Shown in pieces: positions 14,822-22,145 of a DNA stretch of 22,145 nt. Source of the stretch: DATBIO01 sp036556965. Lineage in GTDB: Bacteria; Acidobacteriota; Vicinamibacteria; Fen-336. Position 1 is the first letter of the stretch. Every line of letters starts with the position of its first letter. The position numbers and the translations under genes were made by a program. The notes under the pieces were generated by a model. The model was not told the origin of the DNA, searched no databases, and saw nothing but the letters and a program-made list of their open reading frames with translations. The stretch lies in assembly GCA_036556965.1 (NCBI GenBank), contig DATBIO010000080.1, positions 1 to 22,145 of the forward strand. Direction: 5' to 3'.

Positions 14822-16281
14822 CGGCGGCCCCCCGGCCCGCGGACGCGCAGCGCGATGCGGTGCGCGCGTTCTACGAGGCCCGCCACGACGCCATCCAGGC
14901 CTCCCGCGGAAAGAAGCGCTACTTCTACCGGCGTCTGACCGAGGTCATCCAGGCGCGCGTGCCCCCGGGCCAGCGCGTGCTCGACATCGGCTGCGGCACC
15001 GGGGAGATGCTGGCCGCGCTGGAGCCGGCGCGGGGGGTGGGCATCGATCTCTCCCGCCGCGCCGTGATCGACGCCCGCGCGCGCCACCGCGGCGAACCGC
15101 TCCACTTCCTGGAGGGCGACGGCAGCGACTCCGCGGTGCTGGCGGGGGCGGGCGGGCCCTTCGACGTGGTGACGATGGTGAACGTGGTCACCCACCTGAC
15201 GGACGTGCAGGCCGCCCTGGAGGCGCTGCACGCGGTGATCCACCCCCGTACGCGCGTCCTCATCTACAGCTACAGCCGCCTCTGGCAGCCCGTCCTGCGC
15301 CTGGCCGAGATGACCGGCCTCAAGATCCGCCAGCCGGTGGAGGCGTGGCTCCCCCCGGAGGAGATCGCGGGCATGCTGCGCTTCGCCGACTTCGAGGTGG
15401 TGCGGACGGACGCCCAGATCCTCTTTCCCCTCGGCGTCCCCCTCCTGGCGCCGCTGCTGAACCGGTACCTGGGCCACCTCCCCCTCGTCGACCAGCTCTC
15501 GCTGATGTACGGCATCGTGGCGCGCCCCGCCCCGCACCGCTTCCCCGGCTACCGGAGCGGCCGCCCCAGCGTGAGCGTGGTGATCCCGTGCCGCAACGAG
15601 GCGGGGCACATCCGGCCGCTGGTCGAGCGCCTCCCCGACCTCGGACCGAACAGCGAGTTCCTCTTCGTGGAGGGCAACTCCACGGACGACACCGAGGCCG
15701 TCGTCCGCCAGGTCGTGGCGGAGAACCCGGACCGTCCCCTGCGGCTCCTCAAGCAGCAGGGGAAGGGCAAGGGCGACGCGGTGCGGCTGGGCTTCGCCCA
15801 GGCGCGGGGAGAGGTGGTGGCCATCCTCGACTCCGACATGGGGGTGGCGCCGGAAGACCTGCCGCGCTTCGTGGAGGCCCTCGTCCGCGGCAAGGGCGAG
15901 TTCATCAACGGCTCGCGCATGGTGTACCCCATGGAGGGACAGGCCATGCGCTTCCTCAACATGGTGGCCAACAAGCTCTTCGCGCGCGCCTTCTCCTGGC
16001 TGCTGGGACAGCAGCTGCGCGACACCCTGTGCGGGACGAAGGTGCTCTACCGCGAGGACTACCAGCGCATCGCGGACAACCGCGCGTACTTCGGGGACTT
16101 CGACCCCTTCGGGGACTTCGACCTGCTGTTCGGAGCGGCCCGCCTGAACCTGCGCATCGTGGATCTCGCCGTGCGCTACCGCGAGCGGAGCTACGGCGCC
16201 ACCAACATCTCGCGCTTCCGGCACGGCCTGCTCCTCCTGCGCATGACCTTCTTCGCGGCGAGACGACTGAAGCTCGTGTGA
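14818..16281 (+). CDS. Bifunctional SAM-methyltransferase / family 2 glycosyltransferase
   Basis: 487 aa if it starts at TTG 14818, which overlaps the fcl stop as TTGA; GTG 14800 (493 aa, 22-nt overlap) is the alternative. Neither has a convincing Shine-Dalgarno. Residues 15-235 are a class I methyltransferase with SAM motif I VLDIGCGTG (54-62), acidic GID at 75-77 and FDVVTMVNVV (115-124). Residues 250-480 are a GT2 domain: SVVIPCRNEAGH (253-264), FVEGNSTDDT (283-292), metal/nucleotide-binding LDSD (337-340), INGSRMVYPMEG (363-374) and LRDTLCGTKVLYR (400-412). The GT2 half resembles polyprenyl-phosphate sugar synthases of the DPM1 type in layout but has no membrane segments. It probably acts at the cytoplasmic membrane face, making a lipid-linked sugar or extending one. 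The methyltransferase target may be the sugar. Next to YfhO-like genes this suits a donor-making role. Confidence 0.85.
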   Translation: MTAAPRPADAQRDAVRAFYEARHDAIQASRGKKRYFYRRLTEVIQARVPPGQRVLDIGCGTGEMLAALEPARGVGIDLSRRAVIDARARHRGEPLHFLEGDGSDSAVLAGAGGPFDVVTMVNVVTHLTDVQAALEALHAVIHPRTRVLIYSYSRLWQPVLRLAEMTGLKIRQPVEAWLPPEEIAGMLRFADFEVVRTDAQILFPLGVPLLAPLLNRYLGHLPLVDQLSLMYGIVARPAPHRFPGYRSGRPSVSVVIPCRNEAGHIRPLVERLPDLGPNSEFLFVEGNSTDDTEAVVRQVVAENPDRPLRLLKQQGKGKGDAVRLGFAQARGEVVAILDSDMGVAPEDLPRFVEALVRGKGEFINGSRMVYPMEGQAMRFLNMVANKLFARAFSWLLGQQLRDTLCGTKVLYREDYQRIADNRAYFGDFDPFGDFDLLFGAARLNLRIVDLAVRYRERSYGATNISRFRHGLLLLRMTFFAARRLKLV

Positions 16282-18695
16282 GGAGAGCCCGCCTCTCCCG
16301 CCGTCTCGCCCTCCCCGGGCTCCCCGCCCCCGAACGGATGCCGCTCCTCGGGCTCGGCCTGCTCGTGCTCCTCCTGTTCCCCGCCGCCGTCTTCCGCGGG
16401 CGCATCTTCTATTACCGCGACATCCACCTCGTGTGGCACGCCCAGGTGGAGTCCTTCGTGCGCATGGTGGCGGAGGGCGCGTGGCCGGTCTGGGACCGCT
16501 ACGTGTCGTTCGGCCAGCCGCACTGGGCCAACCCCGAGACGCAGGTGCTCTATCCGTTCACCTGGCTGCAGGCGGTCCTGCCGGCGGGCGCCTTCTACAC
16601 CGCGTTCGTGGTGTTCCACTGCCTCTTCACGGCCTTCGGCCAGTACGCGCTCGCGCGGAGTTGGGGCCTGGAGCGCGCCCCCGCCTTCGTGGCCGCCGCC
16701 GCCTGGACCGCGTCCGGCCCCTTCCTCTCGCTGGTCAGCCTCTGGCACCACTTCACGGGGGCGTCGTGGATCCCCTGGGTCTTCCTCGCCTTCGACCGCG
16801 CGCTGCGGGCGCCCAGCCCGCGCCGCCTCGCCCTGGCCGGCCTGGCCGCGACGGCACAGGTCCTCGCCGGCTCGGCCGACATGGCCGCCATGACCCTCCT
16901 CGGCACCGCCCTGCTGGCCGTGGACCACGCGCGCCGCCACGCGCGGGCCGCCCGCCGCGCGCTGCAGGCGGGGGCGCGCTGGGGGGCGGCCTGGGCGGTG
17001 GCCGCCGCGGTGTCGGCGGCCCAGTGGATGCCGACGCTGGAGCTGGCGCGCCGGTCGGGACGCTGGGGCCTGCCCGACGCGGCGCGGGTCTTCTGGTCCC
17101 TGCCCCTGCCCCTCGCGGCGCAGGCGGTGGTGCCGGCCTTCCTGGACGGCCTCCCCCTGCGCCCCGAGGTGCGCGCCGTCCTCCACGAATCGCGCGAGCC
17201 CTTCCTGTCCTCCGTCTACCTGGGCGCGGTGTGCGCGCTCCTGGTGGCGGGCGCGCTCCTGCGCGGCCGCCACTCGGCGCGCGCGTTCCTGATCGTGCTG
17301 GCGGCGGGCGGCCTGCTCGTGAGCCTGGGCCGGTTCGCCTTCGCCTACGGGGGCCTGGTCACGCTGGTCCCTCCCCTGCGCGTCTTCCGCTATCCCGTGA
17401 AGGCGATGGTGCTGGTGGCCTTCGCGTGGTCGCTCCTCGCCGGCCTCGGCCTGGCGGCCGTCCGCCACCTCGACGGCTGGCGCCGGCGCGCGCTCCTCGC
17501 GGTGGGGGCGGCGCTCGTCCTCGTCAACCTCGGGGGCGCGCTCCTCCTGTGGCTGGGCGCCGCGGAGTGGGGCGCCGCCCTCCTCGACGGGACGCAGACG
17601 CGCCGCAGCCCGTCCTGGCACCTGGCCCCGGTGGCCGCCGGGCTCTTCGCGGCGGCGGCGGCCGCGGCGGGCGCCCTCGTCCTGGCCGCGCGGGCGCGCG
17701 CGTCCGTGCGCTGGGCGTGGCTGGTCGCCCCCCTGGCCGCCTTCGACCTGGCGCGGGCGCACGTGGGTCTCAACCCCACGGCCCCGGGCACGCTGCTCAC
17801 CTTCCGGCCGCCGGTGGTGGCGGCCCTCGCCCCGCCCCCGCACGGCCGCGTGTTCGTCTACGACTACTTCCGCTGGGACCGCGGCCTCCGGCACCTCGGC
17901 CACCGCAACGCCTACGTGATGTCCACCGTGCGCGACGAGTGGCCCGTGCCCTGGGCGGAGGCCCTCGCCCTCCGCTCCTACGCCTATCCGAGCGTGCTCG
18001 GCGCCTGGGGGCTCGAAGGGAGCTTCGACACCGACCGCCTCGGGCTCTTCGCGGGGAGCCTGGCGCAGGTGAGCGACCTGCAGGCGGTGGCGGAGTGGCC
18101 GGACGCGCAGCGTCGCCTCCTGGAGCTGGGGGCGGTCAGCCACGCGGTGGCCCTCCACGAGGCGGGCTTCGAGGCCCTGCGCGCGGCGGCCGTGCTCCCC
18201 AGCCTGTTCCGCGAGCCCATCCGCGTCTTCGCGGTTCCCGCGCCCCTCCCTCGCGCGCACCTCGTCTCGGGCGTGCGAGTGGCGCACGGCGGCGAGCGCC
18301 TGCGGCTGCTCCTCTCTCCCGAGTTCGATCCCCGCCGCGAGGTGGTCCTGGAGGAAGGGAGCCCCGCGCCGCCCGCCCCCGGCTTCGAAGGCACCACCGC
18401 GATCGTGGAGCTGCGCTCCGACCGCAGCCGGATCGACGTGGTGTCGAGCGGGGCCGCCCACCTCGTGCTCGCGGACACCCATGACCCGGGCTGGCGGGGG
18501 ACGGTGGACGGCCGCCCCGCGCCGGTGCTCCGCGCCAACGGCGCCTTCACCGCGGTGGCGGTCCCCGCCGGGCGGCACCGCGTGGAGCTGGCCTACCGCC
18601 CGCGCGCGGTCACCCTCGGCCTGACCGTCTCCGGCCTCGCGCTGGCCGTTCCCGTGGTGATGCTCGCGCGCGCGGGCCGGAAGGAGCGCGCGTGA
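16278..18695 (+). CDS. YfhO-like polytopic membrane glycosyltransferase, copy 1
   Basis: 805 aa from GTG 16278, which overlaps the preceding stop as GTGA; ATG 16338 (785 aa) is the alternative. About 12-13 membrane segments. The first follows an Arg-rich N-terminus and leads to the extracytoplasmic motif FYYRDIHLVWH (44-54), then WPVWDRYVSFGQP and QVLYPF (89-94), the signature region of YfhO/GT-C proteins (acid residue D48 likely important). Further landmarks are QVLAGSADMA, REPFLSSVYLG and PPLRVFRYPVKAM. The last 270 residues are a soluble extracytoplasmic domain with VYDYF and ELGAVSHAV, ending in AYRPRAV and a final membrane helix plus basic tail. In Listeria and Bacillus, YfhO proteins transfer sugars from a lipid carrier made by a GT2 enzyme; the gene upstream encodes such a domain. 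Acceptor unknown. The next gene is a paralogue. Confidence 0.8.
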   Translation: MRRARLSRRLALPGLPAPERMPLLGLGLLVLLLFPAAVFRGRIFYYRDIHLVWHAQVESFVRMVAEGAWPVWDRYVSFGQPHWANPETQVLYPFTWLQAVLPAGAFYTAFVVFHCLFTAFGQYALARSWGLERAPAFVAAAAWTASGPFLSLVSLWHHFTGASWIPWVFLAFDRALRAPSPRRLALAGLAATAQVLAGSADMAAMTLLGTALLAVDHARRHARAARRALQAGARWGAAWAVAAAVSAAQWMPTLELARRSGRWGLPDAARVFWSLPLPLAAQAVVPAFLDGLPLRPEVRAVLHESREPFLSSVYLGAVCALLVAGALLRGRHSARAFLIVLAAGGLLVSLGRFAFAYGGLVTLVPPLRVFRYPVKAMVLVAFAWSLLAGLGLAAVRHLDGWRRRALLAVGAALVLVNLGGALLLWLGAAEWGAALLDGTQTRRSPSWHLAPVAAGLFAAAAAAAGALVLAARARASVRWAWLVAPLAAFDLARAHVGLNPTAPGTLLTFRPPVVAALAPPPHGRVFVYDYFRWDRGLRHLGHRNAYVMSTVRDEWPVPWAEALALRSYAYPSVLGAWGLEGSFDTDRLGLFAGSLAQVSDLQAVAEWPDAQRRLLELGAVSHAVALHEAGFEALRAAAVLPSLFREPIRVFAVPAPLPRAHLVSGVRVAHGGERLRLLLSPEFDPRREVVLEEGSPAPPAPGFEGTTAIVELRSDRSRIDVVSSGAAHLVLADTHDPGWRGTVDGRPAPVLRANGAFTAVAVPAGRHRVELAYRPRAVTLGLTVSGLALAVPVVMLARAGRKERA
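18681..18686 (+). promoter_or_regulatory. Ribosome binding site inside copy 1, for copy 2
   Basis: AAGGAG within the last codons of the first YfhO-like gene, five bases before GTG 18692. It decides for the GTG over ATG 18722. Confidence 0.7.
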
Positions 18696-21079
18696 GCGCG
18701 CCGCCCGCGCGGCCGGCGGCGATGGTGAAGGGACTCTGGGCGTGGCCGGCGGCGCGCCCGGCGCTGGTCCTGTCGGGGATGGCGCTGGTCCTCTGCCACG
18801 CCGGCCTGGGCCCCGGACGCGTCCTCCTGGGCCGCGACATCGCGCTCGGCTGGCACGTCGGCGTGGAAGCGATGGTCCGCGCCGTGACCGGCGGGGCGTG
18901 GCCACTGTGGAGCGCACACGTGGGGTTCGGGCAGCCGCTGTGGGCGGACGCCAACAACCAGGTGCTCTACCCGTTCACGCTGCTCCACCTCGTCCTGCGG
19001 CCCTGGACGGTCCTCGCCCTCTACTCCGTCGCCCACCTCGCGGGGACGGCGTGGGGCATGCGCGCGCTGGGGTTGCGCCTGGGCCTCTCCGCGCCGGCGG
19101 CGGGCGCGGCGGCCGGGCTGTGGCTGTGCGCGGGCCCCCTGCTCTCGCTGGTGGGGATGCCCAACCAGCTCGGCGGAGCGGCGTGGCTGCCGTGGGCCGT
19201 ACTCTGCGGGCTGGTGGCGTTGCGCGAGGCGTCGGCGCGCTGGGCGATCGGCTGGGGCGCCTGCGTGGCGGCGCAGGTCCTCGCGGGATCCCCGGAGACG
19301 GCCCTGATGGGCCTGGTGGCGGCGGCCGCGCTGTGCCTGGGCGATCGCGGAGCGGCTCCTGGAGGCGGGCTGCGCGCCGCCCTCCCCGTCGTGATCGCCG
19401 GAGCCACGGCCCTCGGGCTCTCCGCGGGCCAGTGGCTGCCCTCGCTGGACGCGGCCCGCGAGTCGGCGCGCGCCGCCATGACCTCCGCGGAGCGCGCGTA
19501 TTGGTCCGTGCACCCGGCGAGCCTGTTGGAGCTCGTGTGGCCGCTCCGGCTGGGGGCGCTGCCCCTCTCCGCGGGCGCGCGCCGCGTGCTCTTCGAGGGG
19601 CGCGAGCCGTTCCTGGCCTCCACGTACCTCGGGCTGGCCGCGCTTCCGCTCGCCGGCGGGGCGCTCGCTTCACGCCGCGCGCGCTGGGCCCGACCTCTCG
19701 GCGCCGTCGGGCTCCTCTCGGTGCTGGTGGCGCTGGGGCGCTTCCTGCCCGTTCACGGTCTCCTCACCTGGCTCGTCCCGCCCCTGCAGCTCTTGCGCTT
19801 TCCCTCCAAGGCGCTGGTCCTGGCCGCGCTCTGCGCCGCCCTCCTGGCCGGCCTGGGCCTGGAGGACCTGATCCAGGCGCGCCGCCGCAGGACGGTCCTC
19901 GAGACGGCGTGGTGGCTGCTGGCCGCCGCCGCCGCGGTCGCCGCCGGGCTGGCGCTGGTCCCGTGGGACACGGGCGCCCTCGATTCGCCCGCCGGCGGCT
20001 CCGGGCTGTGCGCGCGCCTGTCCCTGGCCGCCCTGCTCACGGGCGCCGCCGCCGCCCTGGCGCGGCGCGGCGCGGACGGCATGTCCGGACGCGCGGCGAC
20101 GCTCCTCGCCTCGGTGCTGGTGGCCGACCCGCTGCTGGCCCACCTCGACCTCAACCGCGGGGCGCCCCGCACGCTGCTCACCCACCGCCCCGAGATCGTG
20201 GACGCCCTGCGACGGGACGGCGCCTCGCGGCTCCACGTCTACGACTACCTCGTGCCCGGGGCGAGCCAGGCCCTCCTCGGACGCGAGCAGGCCTACCGGC
20301 TCGCGCGCGCGGCGGAAGGCTGGTCCACCGCCGGCGCGCACGCCCTCGCCTACCGGATGTACCTCTTCCCGCCCACGGCCGCGCTCTGGGACCTGGGCGG
20401 CGGCTTCGACGTCGACGTTCCCCGCCTGGCGCCGCCGGCCCTCGGCGCCATGACCGACGCCGTGCGGGCGGGGACCGGCGAGGCCCACCTGCGGCTGCTG
20501 CAGCTCGGCGCCGTGAGCCACACCGTCTCCCTGCATCGTCCCGACCCGCGCTGGGCCGCCCCCGTGGCCACCGGCTCCTCGCTGTACGCGGAGCCCGTCC
20601 TCGTGGCGCGGGTGGCGGGGAGCCTGCCCCGCGCGTACTGCGTGGGACGCGCGCGCTGGGTCCCGCGCGAGGCGCACGTCCTCCCCGCGCTGCTCGACCC
20701 GTCGTTCGACGCGCGGCACGAGGTCGTCCTGGTGGGGGCGCCCGGGCCGCCCCCGGCCGCGCCGTTCTCCGGGCGCTGCGGCGTCGTGGCCAGGGGGGCG
20801 AACAGCGTTACCGTGCGCGCCGAGATGGACGGGCCGGGGTGGCTGGTGGTGGTGGAGACCTACGATCGCTCGTGGACCGCGCGGGCGGCGGGCGTCCCGG
20901 TGGCGCTGGAGCGCGCCAACGGCGCCTTCCGCGCCGCACGCCTGCCCGCCGGCCGGCACGACGTCGTCTTCGAGTACCGGCCGCGCGCGGTGTCCGCCGG
21001 CCTCGCCGCCACCGGCCTCACCGCGGTGCTGGCGGCGGCGATCGCCCTGCGGGCGGGCCGGAGGGAGGGCACGGCGTGA
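18692..21079 (+). CDS. YfhO-like polytopic membrane glycosyltransferase, copy 2
   Basis: 795 aa from GTG 18692 (GTGA overlap with copy 1, AAGGAG five bases upstream). It is a full-length paralogue of the previous gene. The same blocks occur in the same order: GRDIALGWH (47-55), WPLWSAHVGFGQP, QVLYPFTLL (90-98), QVLAGSPETALM, REPFLASTYLG, PPLQLLRFPSKAL, HVYDYL, QLGAVSHTV, RANGAF followed by YRPRAV and a last membrane helix with a basic tail. In the first loop more than half of about 50 positions are identical by eye; the middle and soluble parts diverge more. About 12-13 membrane segments. The conserved RDI acid is kept, so both copies could be active; different sugars or acceptors are plausible. 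Role inferred from family: transfer of lipid-linked sugars outside the cytoplasmic membrane. Confidence 0.8.
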   Translation: MSAPPARPAAMVKGLWAWPAARPALVLSGMALVLCHAGLGPGRVLLGRDIALGWHVGVEAMVRAVTGGAWPLWSAHVGFGQPLWADANNQVLYPFTLLHLVLRPWTVLALYSVAHLAGTAWGMRALGLRLGLSAPAAGAAAGLWLCAGPLLSLVGMPNQLGGAAWLPWAVLCGLVALREASARWAIGWGACVAAQVLAGSPETALMGLVAAAALCLGDRGAAPGGGLRAALPVVIAGATALGLSAGQWLPSLDAARESARAAMTSAERAYWSVHPASLLELVWPLRLGALPLSAGARRVLFEGREPFLASTYLGLAALPLAGGALASRRARWARPLGAVGLLSVLVALGRFLPVHGLLTWLVPPLQLLRFPSKALVLAALCAALLAGLGLEDLIQARRRRTVLETAWWLLAAAAAVAAGLALVPWDTGALDSPAGGSGLCARLSLAALLTGAAAALARRGADGMSGRAATLLASVLVADPLLAHLDLNRGAPRTLLTHRPEIVDALRRDGASRLHVYDYLVPGASQALLGREQAYRLARAAEGWSTAGAHALAYRMYLFPPTAALWDLGGGFDVDVPRLAPPALGAMTDAVRAGTGEAHLRLLQLGAVSHTVSLHRPDPRWAAPVATGSSLYAEPVLVARVAGSLPRAYCVGRARWVPREAHVLPALLDPSFDARHEVVLVGAPGPPPAAPFSGRCGVVARGANSVTVRAEMDGPGWLVVVETYDRSWTARAAGVPVALERANGAFRAARLPAGRHDVVFEYRPRAVSAGLAATGLTAVLAAAIALRAGRREGTA
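21061..21069 (+). promoter_or_regulatory. Ribosome binding site for the stand-alone methyltransferase
   Basis: A purine run GAGGGAGGG at the end of YfhO-like copy 2, six bases before GTG 21076. It supports the GTG of the GTGA overlap as the start. Confidence 0.65.
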
Positions 21080-21810
21080 GCCGCGCGCGGCTGGACCAGC
21101 ACCGCGCGCTGTGGCAGCGCAAGACCTCGCTGCGCCTCGCCTACCGCGTGTGGTTCGACATGCTCCTGGAGCGCGTGCCGCGAGGCGCCCTCGTGGTGGA
21201 GGTGGGAGCGGGGCCGGGCGCGCTCGGCGACTACGCGCGCCACGCGCGGCCCGACCTGCGGTGGTGGGCCACCGACCTCACGCCCGTGCCGTGGAACGAC
21301 GTGGCCGCCGACGCCCACGCGCTCCCCTTCGCCTCCGGCAGCGTGGACGCCCTGGTCGGCTTCGACGTCGTCCACCACCTGGCCGCGCCCGCGGCCTTCC
21401 TGGGCGAGGCCTCCCGCGTGCTGCGGCCCGGAGGGCGCCTGACCACGGTGGAGCCGTGGGTCACCGCGCTCTCCTACCCGGTCTTCCGATGGTTCCACCG
21501 CGAGGGCTGCACCCTGGGCATCGATCCCTGGCGTCCGTTCGGCGACGCGGGCAAGGACGCCTTCGACGGCGACGCCGCCCTGCCGCGCGCGCTGGTACAG
21601 GGCTGGCGGGACCGCGCCGGCGGGCTGGGCTTCCATGCGCCCCAGGTGCGCGTGCTGAACGGGTTCGCCTACCTCCTGAGCCTCGGGTACCAGGGGCCGT
21701 CCCTCCTCCCGCCCTGGGCGGCGCCGGCCCTGATGCGCCTGGATCGGTGGCTCGCGCCGGCGGCGCGGTGGCTGGGCGTGCGCGGCCTGCTCACCTGGGA
21801 GCGCGCCTGA
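21076..21810 (+). CDS. Class I SAM-dependent methyltransferase
   Basis: 244 aa from GTG 21076, overlapping the previous stop as GTGA. SAM motif I VVEVGAGPG is at 40-48, the acidic residue of motif II in WWATDLTP (63-70), then DAHALPFASGSVDALVGFDVVHHL (first part 79-91; DVVHHL 97-102), which is the methyltransferase-11 pattern, and RVLRPGGRLTTVEPW (114-128). The C-terminal third is rich in Trp and Pro and may contact membrane or acceptor (LLPPWAAPALMRLDRW). No membrane helix. Acts in the cytoplasm, probably methylating a sugar, lipid-linked intermediate or quinone-like substrate; the glycan neighbourhood favours the first two. The following gene begins in its stop codon. Confidence 0.82.
   Translation: MSRARLDQHRALWQRKTSLRLAYRVWFDMLLERVPRGALVVEVGAGPGALGDYARHARPDLRWWATDLTPVPWNDVAADAHALPFASGSVDALVGFDVVHHLAAPAAFLGEASRVLRPGGRLTTVEPWVTALSYPVFRWFHREGCTLGIDPWRPFGDAGKDAFDGDAALPRALVQGWRDRAGGLGFHAPQVRVLNGFAYLLSLGYQGPSLLPPWAAPALMRLDRWLAPAARWLGVRGLLTWERA
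21797..21801 (+). promoter_or_regulatory. Ribosome binding site supporting a CTG start
   Basis: GGGAG at the end of the methyltransferase gene, five bases before CTG 21807. No ATG, GTG or TTG lies in the right frame between here and the conserved first-loop motif of the next protein, apart from one GTG inside that motif. Confidence 0.5.
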
Positions 21811-22145
21811 GCGAGGCCGTCTCCGGCGCCGGGGGGCGGCTGCGCGCCGGACTGCCCCACGCCGCCTCTCTCCTCGCCATCGCCCTGGGGTCCACGGTCC
21901 TGCACAGCCTCTCCGTGAACTTCCCCGATCCCGACAGCTTCTACCACCTGCGGCACGCCTGGGTGTACGCCACCCGCGGCCTCGCCCACGGCTCGTTCCC
22001 GTGGCTGGAGTTCTCGCTGGTGGGCCGCACGGGGGCGGACCTCTGGTACGGCTTCCACGTGCTGCTGGTGCCCCTGACCGGCTTCGGCGACCTGCGCGAC
22101 GGGCTCATCTACGGAGGCGTGCTCTGCACGGCGGGCGCGCTGGCC
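21807..22145 (+). CDS. Polytopic membrane protein, probable GT-C glycosyltransferase (5' part only)
   Basis: 113 codons are visible before the right edge. The likely start is CTG 21807 (CTGA overlap with the previous stop, GGGAG five bases upstream); GTG 21768, with a 43-nt overlap and no Shine-Dalgarno, is the alternative. A first membrane helix (LPHAASLLAIALGSTVLHSL, about residues 16-35) is followed by FPDPDSFYHLRHAWVYATRG. The DxD pair plus YHLRH is the first external-loop arrangement of GT-C enzymes such as STT3/PglB-like oligosaccharyltransferases and related polymer enzymes. Next come FPWLEFSLVGRTGADLWYGFHVLLVPLTG and the start of another helix. Substrate cannot be read from this fragment. 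Position at the end of the overlap chain says it works with the YfhO-like pair. Confidence 0.65.
   Translation, partial: MSEAVSGAGGRLRAGLPHAASLLAIALGSTVLHSLSVNFPDPDSFYHLRHAWVYATRGLAHGSFPWLEFSLVGRTGADLWYGFHVLLVPLTGFGDLRDGLIYGGVLCTAGALA

Noticed and set aside
15345..18695. Reading the first YfhO-like gene as a 1116-aa protein starting within the MT-GT2 gene
   Set aside because: The first 300 residues are an out-of-frame shadow of the GT2 domain. The GTG at 16278, overlapping the stop, and the following membrane helix mark the true start.
18742..21810. Reading the stand-alone methyltransferase as the end of a 1022-aa protein
   Set aside because: The upstream part is a shadow of YfhO-like copy 2; a good ribosome site precedes GTG 21076.
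1..22145. Mobile elements, phage genes, CRISPR arrays or tRNA-linked insertion
   Set aside because: No transposase, integrase, regular spaced repeats, tRNA-like cloverleaf or change in base composition was seen on reading through both strands.

Overview
The window is 22.1 kb of very GC-rich DNA (roughly 70 % by eye, with strong G/C bias at third codon positions), coding on almost every base, with no mobile element, CRISPR array, tRNA or rRNA that I can see. The gene content suggests a Gram-negative bacterium with type IVa pili. Codon bias, the PilY1/minor-pilin order and the small exported protein with a YTNDDL motif fit an Acidobacteriota, Methylomirabilota/Rokubacteria or myxobacterial type lineage, but I cannot fix the phylum from sequence alone.

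Left half, minus strand (11652 down to 1): a type IV pilus biogenesis cluster. Reading in the direction of transcription: prepilin peptidase PilD, a membrane sensor histidine kinase (8-nt overlap with pilD), a 69-nt gap, then four minor prepilins in the order fimT/gspH-like, pilV, pilW, pilX (gaps of 8-14 nt, each with its own Shine-Dalgarno), then the large tip adhesin/retraction regulator PilY1 (1559 aa). A tandem stem-loop follows pilY1. After it comes a separately promoted pair: a zinc-ribbon/TM/TPR protein and, 5 nt further, an exported proline-rich protein cut by the left edge.

Right half, plus strand (11729 to 22145): an envelope-glycan cluster that diverges from pilD. It begins with a GT-C type membrane glycosyltransferase, then GDP-L-fucose synthase, a methyltransferase-GT2 glycosyltransferase fusion, two tandem paralogous YfhO-like polytopic membrane proteins, a stand-alone methyltransferase, and the start of another multi-membrane protein cut by the right edge. 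From the fucose synthase onward every junction is a 4-nt stop/start overlap of the form NTGA, apparently with non-AUG starts (TTG, GTG, GTG, GTG, CTG).

Working model (inference): the left unit processes and assembles the minor-pilin/PilY1 tip complex, with the kinase as a local sensor. The right unit activates a deoxy sugar, loads a sugar on a lipid carrier (GT2 domain) and transfers it outside the cytoplasmic membrane through the YfhO-like and other GT-C enzymes, with methylation as decoration. Whether the glycan is attached to the pilus, to LPS/O-antigen or to an exopolysaccharide is not shown by the sequence. No intergenic stretch exceeds 200 bases.
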